Assembly (NCBI RefSeq): GCF_016786255.1
Contig: NZ_JADMKT010000074.1
Location: 84,517-148,516 of the forward strand
Reading direction: 5' to 3'
DNA length: 64,000 nt
From: Robertkochia sediminum
GTDB taxonomy: Bacteria > Bacteroidota > Bacteroidia > Flavobacteriales > Flavobacteriaceae
Of the stretch, positions 45,003 to 54,046 are shown piece by piece (the first letter of the stretch is position 1; each line of letters begins with the position of its first letter). The notes under the pieces are model-generated. The model ran no database searches. It was not told the DNA's origin and worked only from the letters and a program-made list of their open reading frames with translations. The position numbers and the translations under genes were made by a program.

Positions 45003-45029
45003 AAAAGTCTCTTAGGAGGCTTTTTTTTT
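45003..45029 (+). terminator. Terminator after the DUF2795 gene
   Basis: AAGTCTC (45005-45011) pairs with GAGGCTT (45016-45022), with one G-U pair, around loop TTAG and is followed by a run of T to 45029. Confidence 0.88.
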
Positions 45030-45032
45030 GTT

Positions 45033-45040
45033 TAATTTTG
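45033..45040 (+). promoter_or_regulatory. secA promoter -7 box
   Basis: TAATTTTG at 45033-45040 is a perfect -7 box beginning four bases after the preceding terminator T-run. secA starts at 45065. Confidence 0.65.
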
Positions 45041-45064
45041 GGTGCTTAACAAGATATTAAAATA

Positions 45065-48000
45065 ATGAGTTTACTCAATTCCGTAATCAAGATCTTTGTC
45101 GGAGATAAAGCAAAGAAAGATGTAAAGGCAATGATGCCGCTTGTAGATAAGATCAAATCTCACGAAGCAGCCCTGGAATCGCTTTCTCACGACGAGCTCA
45201 GACAAAAAACACTGGAATTTAAGACTAAGATCAAAGCTGCCCGTACAGACTTTGACGAAAAGATCGCCAAATTAAAGACCGAAGCCGAGTCTTCTATCGA
45301 TATCGACAAGAACGAAGCACTCTATAACGAGATCGATCAACTGGAAGAGCAGGCCTACAAGGCTACCGAGCAGGTGCTTAACGACATCCTTCCGGAGGCG
45401 TTCGCTGTGGTTAAGGAAACAGCCAAGCGCTTTACCAATAACACCAGCATTACCGTAACGGCAACGCCTTTTGACAGAGAGATCTCGGGCAATCACGACT
45501 ACGTAACCCTGGAAGACGACAAAGCCATTTGGAGCAATTCATGGGATGCAGCCGGAAAAGAGGTTACCTGGGATATGATCCACTATGACGTGCAGCTCAT
45601 CGGTGGTATCACCATGCACCAGGGGAAGATCGCAGAGATGCAAACGGGAGAAGGTAAGACCCTCGTGGCTACCCTGCCTGTATACCTCAACGCTTTAACC
45701 GGAAACGGGGTGCACCTGGTTACGGTGAACGACTACCTGGCCCGAAGGGATAGCGCGTGGATGGCACCTCTGTTTGAATTCCATGGATTGTCTGTAGACT
45801 GTATCGACAATCACCAACCGAATTCAGAAAGCCGAAGACAGGCTTACCTGGCCGATATCACCTATGGTACCAACAACGAATTTGGTTTTGACTACCTGAG
45901 AGACAATATGGCGCACACCAACAAAGACCTGGTACAGCGCAAACACAATTACGCCATCGTCGATGAGGTCGATTCGGTACTTATTGACGACGCAAGAACA
46001 CCGCTTATTATTTCCGGGCCGGTTCCTAAAGGAGACCTCCACGAATTTAACGAGCTCAAACCTAAGGTTGCCGACATCGTTTCCAAGCAACGTCAATACC
46101 TTACCGGAGTTCTTGCCGAAGCAAAAAAGCTTATAGCTTCCGGCGACAGCAAGGAAGGCGGATTCCAACTTCTAAGAGTATATCGCGGTTTACCTAAGAA
46201 CAAAGCGCTTATCAAATTCCTTAGTGAAGAAGGCGTAAAACAACTGCTGCAGAAAACCGAGAATTTCTACATGCAGGATAACAATCGCGAAATGCCTAAG
46301 GTCGATGAGGCCTTGTGGTTCGTGATCGATGAGAAGAACAACCAGATCGAACTTACCGATAAGGGTATCGAATACCTTTCGGGAGATACCGATTCACAGT
46401 TCTTCGTAATGCCCGATATCGGGACAGAGATCGCCAAGATCGAAAACCAGGGACTGGAGGCCGAAGCTGAAGCAGAGCAGAAAGAAGAACTCTTTAAAGA
46501 TTTCTCTGTAAAGAGCGAACGCATCCACACCCTGAACCAACTGTTAAAGGCCTACACCCTGTTCGAAAAAGATGTAGCCTATGTGGTTATGGATAACAAG
46601 GTGATGATCGTAGACGAGCAAACCGGTAGGATCATGGATGGAAGAAGGTATTCTGACGGTCTCCACCAGGCGATCGAAGCCAAGGAGAACGTGAAGATCG
46701 AGGCTGCGACCCAGACCTTCGCGACCATTACCCTTCAGAACTACTTCCGTATGTACAGCAAGCTATCGGGAATGACCGGTACTGCCATCACCGAAGCCGG
46801 AGAGTTCTGGGAGATCTACGAACTTGACGTTGTCGAGATCCCGACCAACAGACCTATTGCAAGAGACGATAAACAAGACCTTATTTATAAGACCAAGAGA
46901 GAGAAGTACAATGCCGTGATCGAGGATATCGTGAAGCTGGTTCAGCAAGGTCGTCCGATCCTCGTAGGTACAACCTCTGTAGAAGTATCAGAGTTGCTCT
47001 CAAAAATGCTTTCCATCAGAAAGATCGAGCACAACGTACTCAACGCGAAACTCCACAAAAAAGAAGCCGATATCGTTGCCCAGGCCGGTAACCCCGGCGT
47101 TGTGACCATCGCTACCAACATGGCAGGTCGTGGTACCGATATTAAACTATCTAAAGAAGTTAAAGATGCCGGCGGACTCGCCATCATCGGTACAGAGCGC
47201 CACGATTCCCGCCGTGTAGACCGTCAGTTAAGAGGTCGTGCAGGACGTCAGGGAGATCCGGGTAGCTCACAGTTCTACGTATCGCTTGAAGATAACCTGA
47301 TGCGTTTGTTCGGGTCTGACCGTGTAGCCAAGATCATGGACCGCATGGGACTTGAAGAAGGTGAGGTGATCCAGCACAGCATGATGACCAAGTCTATCGA
47401 ACGCGCCCAGAAGAAGGTGGAAGAAAACAACTTCGGTATTCGTAAGCGACTACTGGAATACGATGATGTGATGAACGCTCAGCGTGAGGTGGTTTACAAA
47501 CGTAGAAAACACGCCCTTCAGGGAGACCGTTTAAAACTGGATATCGCGAACATGGTGTTCGATACCTGTGAAAGCATTGCCGAGAACAACAAATTGGCTA
47601 ATGATTTCAAGAACTTCGAATTCGAACTGATCAAGCACTTCTCTATAACATCTCCGATCTCTGAAGAAGAGTTCAAATCGATGACCTATATAGAGATCGC
47701 CTCTAAAGTATACAAGGAAGCCTTTACTTACTACCAGGAGAAAATGGAGCGAAATGCCGCTACGGCCTTCCCGGTGATCAAAAATGTCTTTGAAAACCAA
47801 AGCGACCGCTTCCAGCGTATCGTAGTACCATTTACCGATGGTGTAAAAACCCTGAAAGTAGTGACCGACCTAAAGGAAGCCTACGAATCGGAAGGTAAAA
47901 AGCTGGTGAACGATTTCGAGAAGAACATCACTCTGGCCATTATTGACGATTCGTGGAAAACCCACCTTCGTAAAATGGACGAACTGAAGCAATCGGTACA

Positions 48001-48421
48001 GCTGGCTGTTCACGAACAGAAAGATCCGCTTCTCATTTATAAGTTCGAAGCTTTCGAACTCTTTAAAGCGATGATCGATAAGGTGAACCGCGAAGTAGTT
48101 TCTTTCCTTTTCAAAGGAGAACTACCTACCGAAGATACCAGCAACATCCAGGAAGCCAAGGAAGTTCGCAAAAAGGAAGACTATAAAACCTCGAAGGAAG
48201 AAATTCCGAATACCGACGAAATGGCCGCTCAAAATCGCGCCGCCGGACAAACCCCGCAACGCCCTCAGGTAACTGAGACCATCGTTCGCGAACGTCCAAA
48301 GATCGGAAGGAACGAAAAAGTGACCATTAAAAATGTGGCCAACGGAGAAAACAAAACCGTGAAGTTCAAACAGGCCATTCCCCTGATCGAATCAGGCCAA
48401 TGGGTACTTACAGAAGAATGA
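45065..48421 (+). CDS. secA: Preprotein translocase ATPase SecA
   Basis: The 1118-residue motor drives proteins through SecYEG. Landmarks are Walker [37 protein letters not shown], Walker [51 protein letters not shown] and [20 protein letters not shown]. The protein is about 200 residues longer than E. coli SecA, with insertions in the first nucleotide-binding and preprotein regions, as in other Bacteroidota. The C-terminus lacks the zinc-binding Cys motif and instead ends in [20 protein letters not shown] sequence. A terminator follows directly. Confidence 0.97.
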   Translation: MSLLNSVIKIFVGDKAKKDVKAMMPLVDKIKSHEAALESLSHDELRQKTLEFKTKIKAARTDFDEKIAKLKTEAESSIDIDKNEALYNEIDQLEEQAYKATEQVLNDILPEAFAVVKETAKRFTNNTSITVTATPFDREISGNHDYVTLEDDKAIWSNSWDAAGKEVTWDMIHYDVQLIGGITMHQGKIAEMQTGEGKTLVATLPVYLNALTGNGVHLVTVNDYLARRDSAWMAPLFEFHGLSVDCIDNHQPNSESRRQAYLADITYGTNNEFGFDYLRDNMAHTNKDLVQRKHNYAIVDEVDSVLIDDARTPLIISGPVPKGDLHEFNELKPKVADIVSKQRQYLTGVLAEAKKLIASGDSKEGGFQLLRVYRGLPKNKALIKFLSEEGVKQLLQKTENFYMQDNNREMPKVDEALWFVIDEKNNQIELTDKGIEYLSGDTDSQFFVMPDIGTEIAKIENQGLEAEAEAEQKEELFKDFSVKSERIHTLNQLLKAYTLFEKDVAYVVMDNKVMIVDEQTGRIMDGRRYSDGLHQAIEAKENVKIEAATQTFATITLQNYFRMYSKLSGMTGTAITEAGEFWEIYELDVVEIPTNRPIARDDKQDLIYKTKREKYNAVIEDIVKLVQQGRPILVGTTSVEVSELLSKMLSIRKIEHNVLNAKLHKKEADIVAQAGNPGVVTIATNMAGRGTDIKLSKEVKDAGGLAIIGTERHDSRRVDRQLRGRAGRQGDPGSSQFYVSLEDNLMRLFGSDRVAKIMDRMGLEEGEVIQHSMMTKSIERAQKKVEENNFGIRKRLLEYDDVMNAQREVVYKRRKHALQGDRLKLDIANMVFDTCESIAENNKLANDFKNFEFELIKHFSITSPISEEEFKSMTYIEIASKVYKEAFTYYQEKMERNAATAFPVIKNVFENQSDRFQRIVVPFTDGVKTLKVVTDLKEAYESEGKKLVNDFEKNITLAIIDDSWKTHLRKMDELKQSVQLAVHEQKDPLLIYKFEAFELFKAMIDKVNREVVSFLFKGELPTEDTSNIQEAKEVRKKEDYKTSKEEIPNTDEMAAQNRAAGQTPQRPQVTETIVRERPKIGRNEKVTIKNVANGENKTVKFKQAIPLIESGQWVLTEE

Positions 48422-48448
48422 TCGTAATAGTTCACGATTCACAACCTT

Positions 48449-48485
48449 AAAAAAGGGGAAGCTTAAATGAGGCTTCCCCTTTTTT
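48449..48485 (+). terminator. secA terminator
   Basis: A 14-bp stem of AAAAAAGGGGAAGC (48449-48462) with GCTTCCCCTTTTTT (48472-48485) lies 28 bases after the secA stop. Confidence 0.93.
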
Positions 48486-48501
48486 ATTCCCAAATTTTGA
48501 A

Positions 48502-48610
48502 TATATTTATTACGGAAAAACCGGACAGGTGAAAACCTGCTCGAAGTCCCCGATCCGGGAAACTCCGGACCGGAATTACGTAAAGCCCCCAGGCAAACGG
48601 AACAACCGTT
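48502..48610 (+). ncRNA. Candidate structured 5' leader of the orphan histidine kinase gene
   Basis: A near-consensus -7 box TATATTTA (48502-48509) precedes a GC-rich leader that folds compactly by eye. TTACG (48510-48514) can pair with CGTAA (48579-48583), CCGG (48521-48524) with CCGG (48570-48573), AGGT (48527-48530) with ACCT (48535-48538) closing a GAAA tetraloop, and TCCGG (48554-48558) with CCGGA (48565-48569). A further stem AACGG/CCGTT (48596-48600, 48606-48610) lies just before the start codon. The outermost stem may start before the transcription start, so that pairing is doubtful. I cannot assign an Rfam class. Confidence 0.4.
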
Positions 48611-48627
48611 AAAGCCCAAGATCGAAG

Positions 48628-49548
48628 ATGAACGCCTACACGCCCCGGAAAAAGGAAAATACCTCTCCTACCTATCGCTCAGCCGACAAGGTTAATATGG
48701 TGGCGCTATTTCTCTCATTACTTCTGATCCCTGCAGCATACTTCCAGCTTGACGCCGTATGGCTGGTTGCACTGGCATCTGTTCTTATTACCGCCACCGT
48801 GCTTTACAACCACCGCAGTTTAAACGCCCTCAGATCGGCACAATCCAAAGCCCGGCACGACAATAACCAACTCGAAAAGCGCATTGCCCAGGACGAGATC
48901 CTGCTCAAGGAGATCCATCACCGCGTAAAGAATAATTTGCAAACCGTATCCAGCTTGCTCAGCATGCAATCCAGAGGAGTTGATGACGATAACACCCGCG
49001 AATTATTGCTCAGCAGCAAACACCGCGTGATCTCCATGGCGCTCATCCACGAGATGCTCTACGCTTACGACGATATTTCAAAGATCCAATACCAGGAATA
49101 CACCGAACAACTTGTTTCTCAACTGGTACGTTCTGTAAAGGGTGCAGATAACAACATCCACCTTGACATTAGAATGTCTGATATAAAATTAGGCGTAAAT
49201 ACTGCTGTCCCTCTGGGATTACTCATTAACGAGTTTATTACCAACACCCTGAAACACGGGATCCTCGGAGAAGAGCACGGACAGATCACCATCACCCTTG
49301 AGAAAGATAGCGAAGACAACTTCCTGCTACAGCTTAAGGATACCGGAATAGGATTTTCTGATGCCATTCTCACCGGGAAACCAAATTCTCTCGGATTACG
49401 GCTTATCAACAACCTCGTTCGCCAGCTGCGCGGACAATTGATCAAGGAAGACTCAGAGATCGGAGTGCATTTCAAAGTGTACTTCAGAGAATCGGGAGCC
49501 TATAAAAAGAAGATCATCCAACCTAAAAAAGAGGCCCTTACCGCCTGA
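48628..49548 (+). CDS. Orphan sensor histidine kinase (HisKA_2 type)
   Basis: The 306-residue protein has two membrane helices near residues 25-62, a short coiled coil, and a HisKA_2 dimerisation domain with the phospho-acceptor in ILLKEIHHRVKNNLQTVSSL (about residue 98). The ATPase domain has LLINEFITNTLKHGI (N-box) and DTGIGFSDA (G1 box), then GLRLINNLVRQLRG. The sensory region is minimal, as only a short loop separates the helices. No response regulator lies nearby. The leader may be structured. Confidence 0.92.
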   Translation: MNAYTPRKKENTSPTYRSADKVNMVALFLSLLLIPAAYFQLDAVWLVALASVLITATVLYNHRSLNALRSAQSKARHDNNQLEKRIAQDEILLKEIHHRVKNNLQTVSSLLSMQSRGVDDDNTRELLLSSKHRVISMALIHEMLYAYDDISKIQYQEYTEQLVSQLVRSVKGADNNIHLDIRMSDIKLGVNTAVPLGLLINEFITNTLKHGILGEEHGQITITLEKDSEDNFLLQLKDTGIGFSDAILTGKPNSLGLRLINNLVRQLRGQLIKEDSEIGVHFKVYFRESGAYKKKIIQPKKEALTA

Positions 49549-49598
49549 TATGCCCCAAATACCTTATATTTAAAAGAACCAAACGCATTACACCACCA

Positions 49599-50864
49599 AT
49601 GGAAACCTATGCCACCGCATTACTATACGCCATCCCCTTTTTTATAGGACTGGTTTTGCTTGAGATCCTCTATGGATATTTTGCCAAAAAACAAACCCAT
49701 ACGGTCATGGACACCGTTTCCAGCCTGAGTTCCGGGCTTACCAACATCATTAAAGACTCTCTGGGACTCGCAGTAGTCCTGGTCTCCTACCCTTTTCTCG
49801 AAGAACACCTCGCCCTGATAGAGATCGAAGCCACCTGGGCTGTCTATGTTATAGGATTTATAGCCCTTGATTTTGCAGGGTACTGGAATCACAGGTTGAG
49901 TCACAAGGTGAATATTTTCTGGAATCAGCACGTGATCCACCACAGTAGTGAAGAGTTCAATCTGGCCTGCGCCCTGCGTCAATCTATTTCGAATATCTTC
50001 GCCTATTTTCCGCTGTTGTTATTACCGGCAGCTTTTCTAGGCGTACCCCCAAAGGTCATTGCCATTTTGGCTCCCGTACAACTCTTTTTACAATTCTGGT
50101 ATCACACCCGTCATATCGGTAAAATGGGATGGCTGGAATACATTATCGTAACGCCATCACAACACCGGGTGCACCATGCCATCAATCCGGAATACATTGA
50201 TAAGAATCTCGGACAGATCTTTTGTGTGTGGGACCGTATGTTCGGCACCTTTCAGGAAGAACTGGACGAAGTACCACCGGTCTATGGTGTGCTTAAACCT
50301 GCCTCCACCTGGAATCCGGTGATCATTAATTTTCAACACTTCTGGCGACTCTTAAAAGATGCCTGGCGCACCAAAAGCCTGGTAGATAAGCTCCGCATCT
50401 GGTTCATGCCCACTGGATGGCGCCCGGCGGACGTTAAAGACAAATATCCCGTAGCGATCATCGAGGACGTATACCACTTTAAGAAATACGCTCCCGAGGC
50501 CACACCCTTTCTCCAGGGATACGCCATTTTTCAACTGGTATTTAGTACAGCCCTTATGCTGTTCATGTTCTATAACTACAGTGAGATCGGTTTTGACGGC
50601 CTGCTCCTTTTCGGCTTATTCGTCTTTGCCGGGATCTTTGGATACTCAAGCCTCATGGATGGCCATCCGCTGGGAGCCTGGATCGAATGGTTGCGTTCCA
50701 TCGCCGGGATCGCCTTTATCCTGACCACAGGAGAATGGTTCGGCATCTCGCAGCTCATCCCCTACGGTAAAGAAATGATGCTGATCTATTTCCTCTTCAC
50801 CATCGCTGCCACCACCTATGTCACTGTTTTCGAACACCCTAAGCCAACCGCAAGATTCACCTAA
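49599..50864 (+). CDS. Sterol desaturase / fatty acid hydroxylase superfamily protein
   Basis: The 421-residue membrane protein has the di-iron histidine clusters of the family: HRLSHKVNIFWNQHVIHHSS (HxxxH and HxxHH, about residues 108-127) and QHRVHHAIN (about 188-196). About eight hydrophobic helices surround them, including extra C-terminal helices after about residue 300. Family members hydroxylate or desaturate lipids with O2; in Bacteroidota the substrate could be a membrane or LPS acyl chain, which is inference. It lies 50 bases after the orphan kinase on the same strand. Confidence 0.88.
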   Translation: METYATALLYAIPFFIGLVLLEILYGYFAKKQTHTVMDTVSSLSSGLTNIIKDSLGLAVVLVSYPFLEEHLALIEIEATWAVYVIGFIALDFAGYWNHRLSHKVNIFWNQHVIHHSSEEFNLACALRQSISNIFAYFPLLLLPAAFLGVPPKVIAILAPVQLFLQFWYHTRHIGKMGWLEYIIVTPSQHRVHHAINPEYIDKNLGQIFCVWDRMFGTFQEELDEVPPVYGVLKPASTWNPVIINFQHFWRLLKDAWRTKSLVDKLRIWFMPTGWRPADVKDKYPVAIIEDVYHFKKYAPEATPFLQGYAIFQLVFSTALMLFMFYNYSEIGFDGLLLFGLFVFAGIFGYSSLMDGHPLGAWIEWLRSIAGIAFILTTGEWFGISQLIPYGKEMMLIYFLFTIAATTYVTVFEHPKPTARFT

Positions 50865-50901
50865 GCACACATATGGGCATGTTTAACGTGTAAAGCCTGA
50901 A

Positions 50902-50916
50902 AGATATTCCATATCT
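50902..50916. promoter_or_regulatory. Short inverted repeat upstream of the M14 gene
   Basis: AGATAT and ATATCT flank TCC, making a perfect 6-bp inverted repeat 27 bases before the M14 start. It could be an operator, or chance in AT-rich sequence. Confidence 0.3.
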
Positions 50917-50942
50917 TGTAGGTTTAAACACCATATACCCGT

Positions 50943-53468
50943 ATGAAAATCTTTAAACCACTCCTCCCTGTGCTCTTCCTTGCCTTTCATTTCGGGATGG
51001 CTCAGGACTACTTTTTAGAAAAATACCAACCTTATAGCAGTGAGATCCCCACACCAGAAGATTTTCTGGGCTACGGGATCGGAGAACAACACACCCGTCA
51101 TGACCTCATCGTTGCCTATCTCAAGACCCTTGCTGCCGTATCCGACCGCGCTGAGATCGAAGAATACGGCAAAACATACGAAGGTCGCTCCCTGGTGATC
51201 CTGCGCATTAGCGAACCGGACAACCTGGCCAACCTTGAAAACTATCGCAAGGAACACCTGAACAATCTTCAGGGAGAAGCCAAATCTTCGGCAAACCTGC
51301 CTGTTTTCATTCAACTGGGATACAATGTTCACGGAAATGAGCCCTCGAGTTCAGAGGCAGCATTACTAACAGCTTACACCCTGGTGGCATCTGAGCACGC
51401 TGAGATCAGTAAATACCGTCAAAACGGGGTTGTTTTCCTGGACCCCACCATTAATCCGGACGGCAGAGACAGACATACCCATTGGGCCAACAGCTTTAAG
51501 GGTGACCCACTCGTGGCAGACCCCCAGGATATCGAACACAATGAAGGCTGGCCCAGGGGAAGAACCAACCACTATTGGTTTGACCTCAACCGGGACTGGC
51601 TTCTGGCCATTCACCCTGAAAGCCGGGGCAAGCTCAACTGGTATCACCACTGGTACCCGAATGTGGTGACCGATTTTCATGAAATGGGCACCCAAAGCAC
51701 CTACTTTTTCGAACCCATGAAAGCCATCGGGTCCAAGGACCCCATCATGCCTGAAGAAAATTACGAAAAGTTGAACGAGCTTTTCGGGGACTATTTTGCC
51801 GATGCACTGGACGAGATAGGATCACTGTATTTTACCGGTGAAGCCTTTGACGGCACCTACCCCGGTTACGGATCGTCTTACCCCGACCTGCAGGGCGGAC
51901 TCGGACTTCTCTTTGAGCAAGCCAGTTCCCGCGGACATGTTCAGGATACCGATATGGGGCAAGTGACCTTTCCTTTCACCATCAGAAACCAATACACCTC
52001 AGGGATGGCTACGGTAAAAGCCGCAGTAGATAACAAAGAATACCTCAGGGATTACCAGCAGCGTTTTTTCCGTTCAGGATTGGATAACGCCCGAAAAAGC
52101 GGGATCCGGGGTTATGAATTCGAAGTAAAGAACGACCTGAACCGGCTGAAAGCGTTCATGGACAAATTACTCATACACCGCATCGAAGTCTACAAAAGCG
52201 GAGACGACCGTTTTATAGTACCTACCGAACAACCACAATACCGCATGGTGCAGACCGTTTTTGAAACCTACGACTCCTATCGCGATAGTGTGTTCTACGA
52301 CGCTTCTGCCTGGTCGCTGGCAAATTTCTACAATGTAACATACCAGCCGGTAAAAACCAGGATCAAAATCGGAGACAGAGTAACCACAACCACCGACCTG
52401 GGAACCATTCCAGAATTATCACGATCTAATTATGCCTACCTGGTAGACTGGAGAGACTACAACAGTGCGGCATTTCTCAACTACCTCCAGGAACAGAAAC
52501 TCAGAGTGCAATCGGCCGCTAAAGGATTTACAAGCACTATTAACGGCAATGCACAAACATTTAGCCCGGGCACCCTTATTATTCCCGTGAGCAGGCAAGA
52601 TCAGGACGCTGAGGAAGTGTATGAGATGATCAAAGCAGGAGTGGAACGATTCGGAGTACCGGTATACCCTGTGAATACGGGTTATAACAGAGGACAAGGA
52701 ATCGACCTCGGAAGTCGTCATGTCGTACCTCTTACAACACCTAAGGTATTCATGCCCGTAGGCCAGGGAGTGAACTCTTATGAAGCCGGGGAAGTATGGC
52801 ACCTTTTAGACCAGCGTGTTGAAATGCCCATTACCAAGATCCCGATGCGAAATATGCCAAACGCTTCTTTAGACCCATACAACACCATGGTGATGGTATC
52901 CGGGAGGTATAACGCCTTAGACAGCAGTGCAAAGGCAAAGCTCAAAGATTGGGTAGCTAAAGGAAATACCCTGATCGCTACAGGAAGCGCTGTAAAATGG
53001 GTGATCGAAAATGAAATGGGTGATGCCGCACTTACCGAAGCCCCAGAGAAGGACGCATCGGAAATTACAGCGCGCAAACCCTATATTGATCATGCAGAAC
53101 ACCTCGGAAGAGAAGAGGTTGGCGGAGCCATTTTTGAGGTCGACCTCGACCTGACCCACCCTGTTGCTTTCGGGTATACCGACCGCAAATTACCGGTGTA
53201 TAAGAATAATGAAGTGTGGCTTGCTCCCAGTAAGAACCCCTATAATACGGTGGCGAAATATACCGAAGATCCGCATATCGACGGATTTATCTCCAAGACC
53301 AATCTCGAAGATCACCTAAAACCTTCAGCATCGGTTGTCGTGAGTAAACTAGGTAGAGGGCAGATCATCTTATTTGCAGATAATCCCAACTTCAGAGGGT
53401 CTTGGTACGGCACCAACAAAATGTTCCTGAATGCACTGTTCCTGAATTCCCTCATCCGGAATCCGTAA
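50943..53468 (+). CDS. Exported M14-family zinc carboxypeptidase
   Basis: The 841-residue protein has a signal peptide (MKIFKPLLPVLFLAFHFGMA, cleavage near AQ) and an M14 domain in the first 400 residues. Zinc ligands are His and Glu of NVHGNEPSSSEA (about residues 124-135) and His of VTDFHEMGTQS (about 242). The substrate Arg/Asn region is DLNRDW, and the catalytic Glu is probably in GLLFEQASSRGH. The last 450 residues form beta-rich domains of unknown role. It should trim C-terminal residues from extracellular peptides. It is a single gene with a terminator. Confidence 0.92.
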   Translation: MKIFKPLLPVLFLAFHFGMAQDYFLEKYQPYSSEIPTPEDFLGYGIGEQHTRHDLIVAYLKTLAAVSDRAEIEEYGKTYEGRSLVILRISEPDNLANLENYRKEHLNNLQGEAKSSANLPVFIQLGYNVHGNEPSSSEAALLTAYTLVASEHAEISKYRQNGVVFLDPTINPDGRDRHTHWANSFKGDPLVADPQDIEHNEGWPRGRTNHYWFDLNRDWLLAIHPESRGKLNWYHHWYPNVVTDFHEMGTQSTYFFEPMKAIGSKDPIMPEENYEKLNELFGDYFADALDEIGSLYFTGEAFDGTYPGYGSSYPDLQGGLGLLFEQASSRGHVQDTDMGQVTFPFTIRNQYTSGMATVKAAVDNKEYLRDYQQRFFRSGLDNARKSGIRGYEFEVKNDLNRLKAFMDKLLIHRIEVYKSGDDRFIVPTEQPQYRMVQTVFETYDSYRDSVFYDASAWSLANFYNVTYQPVKTRIKIGDRVTTTTDLGTIPELSRSNYAYLVDWRDYNSAAFLNYLQEQKLRVQSAAKGFTSTINGNAQTFSPGTLIIPVSRQDQDAEEVYEMIKAGVERFGVPVYPVNTGYNRGQGIDLGSRHVVPLTTPKVFMPVGQGVNSYEAGEVWHLLDQRVEMPITKIPMRNMPNASLDPYNTMVMVSGRYNALDSSAKAKLKDWVAKGNTLIATGSAVKWVIENEMGDAALTEAPEKDASEITARKPYIDHAEHLGREEVGGAIFEVDLDLTHPVAFGYTDRKLPVYKNNEVWLAPSKNPYNTVAKYTEDPHIDGFISKTNLEDHLKPSASVVVSKLGRGQIILFADNPNFRGSWYGTNKMFLNALFLNSLIRNP

Positions 53469-53479
53469 ACAAAGTTTTC

Positions 53480-53508
53480 AAAAAAGGGCCCGATGGCCCT
53501 TTTTTTTT
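53480..53508 (+). terminator. Terminator after the M14 carboxypeptidase gene
   Basis: An 11-bp stem (53480-53490 with 53495-53505, loop CGAT) is followed by T residues to 53508. Confidence 0.93.
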
Positions 53509-53521
53509 GATGGATTCGGGG

Positions 53522-53577
53522 TTACGAGGTTATACCATTATACGGTTATACGGTTATGCAGTTATGAAGTAATGTGA
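53522..53577. repeat. Degenerate octamer array (TTATACGG type)
   Basis: Seven consecutive 8-base units (TTACGAGG, TTATACCA, TTATACGG, TTATACGG, TTATGCAG, TTATGAAG, TAATGTGA) stay in strict phase. Confidence 0.9.
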
Positions 53578-53631
53578 GATGGGAGATGAGGGATGAGAGA
53601 TGAGAGATGGGAGATGGGAGATACGGGATAT
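53576..53631. repeat. Heptamer array (GAGATGG type)
   Basis: Eight consecutive 7-base units (GAGATGG, GAGATGA, GGGATGA and so on) follow directly on the octamer array, so the period changes from 8 to 7 at one point. Confidence 0.92.
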
Positions 53632-53660
53632 ATAATCACCTTCATCTCTTTACCTCTGAA

Positions 53661-53708
53661 GTTATGCGGTTATACAGTGACGCAGTGACGCGGTGATGCA
53701 GTTGATAA
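53661..53708. repeat. Degenerate octamer array (GTGACGCA type)
   Basis: Six consecutive 8-base units (GTTATGCG, GTTATACA, GTGACGCA, GTGACGCG, GTGATGCA, GTTGATAA) are in strict phase and resemble the array at 32018-32073. Confidence 0.85.
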
Positions 53709-53739
53709 AACCACCCCGACTAACTCATGAACGTAGCCA

Positions 53740-53760
53740 CTCCTCCTTGGAAAGGAGGGG
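53740..53760. repeat. Palindromic hairpin element A
   Basis: A 9-bp stem (53740-53748 with 53752-53760, one G-U pair, loop GGA) built from CTCCTCC and GGAGGGG lies outside any gene and lacks a T-tract. It looks like an interspersed palindromic repeat. Confidence 0.65.
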
Positions 53761-53822
53761 ATAAATCACAACTACCAGGAGGCCAATAATAACATTCCGG
53801 AACTTTAAAAGTAGAACGTTCT

Positions 53823-53865
53823 CCTTCCCCTTATGAAGGGGAAGGTGGCGACGCTGTAAGCGTTG
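53823..53865. repeat. Palindromic element B with two hairpins
   Basis: A perfect 10-bp stem (53823-53832 with 53836-53845, loop ATG) is followed by a second stem of 7 bp (53849-53855 with 53859-53865, loop GTA). The pairing of a C/T-G/A rich hairpin with a GC-rich one is typical of REP-like elements in Bacteroidota. Confidence 0.65.
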
Positions 53866-53888
53866 ACGGAAGGGTTATTCCCCCTGTC

Positions 53889-53915
53889 ACCCTTTTACCC
53901 TCCGAAGCTTTAGCG
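53889..53915. repeat. 27-base exact direct repeat, also at 32385-32411
   Basis: The two copies are identical over 27 bases and 21.5 kb apart, both in intergenic islands. The core reads CTCCGAAGCTTTAGCG and can form a small CTCC/GGAG hairpin in the left-hand copy. Confidence 0.9.
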
Positions 53916-53945
53916 CAAGAGGGCTTTCCCCACTTACCCACATCC

Positions 53946-53993
53946 CTACTTACCTACTTACCTACTTACCTACTTACCTACTTACCTACTTAC
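53946..53993. repeat. Perfect octamer array, six copies of CTACTTAC
   Basis: Six exact copies of an 8-base unit end three bases before an ATG at 53996. That ATG is in frame with msrA, but the msrA signal peptide starts at 54047. Confidence 0.95.
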
Positions 53994-54046
53994 CTATGAT
54001 TTGTAAGGAATATCACTATCTTCAGACCTATCAAAGAAACCATCCT

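Larger units (their letters stand above)
53509..54046. other. 538-base intergenic repeat island
   Basis: No gene is supported here. Going left to right the island holds an octamer array (53522-53577), a heptamer array (53576-53631), an octamer array (53661-53708), a 9-bp hairpin (53740-53760), a two-hairpin element (53823-53865), the 27-base sequence shared with 32385-32411, and a perfect octamer array (53946-53993). It lies between the M14 gene and msrA, both on the + strand. Confidence 0.85.

Noticed and set aside
48510..48610. Leader of the orphan kinase as a cobalamin riboswitch
   Set aside because: A GGTGAAAA stretch is present, but the conserved B12-box and core sequences are not, and the gene is a kinase with no link to B12.
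53996..54046. Longer MsrA start at 53996
   Set aside because: It would put a hydrophilic extension before the lipoprotein signal and starts three bases after a tandem repeat array. The start at 54047 gives a proper lipobox.
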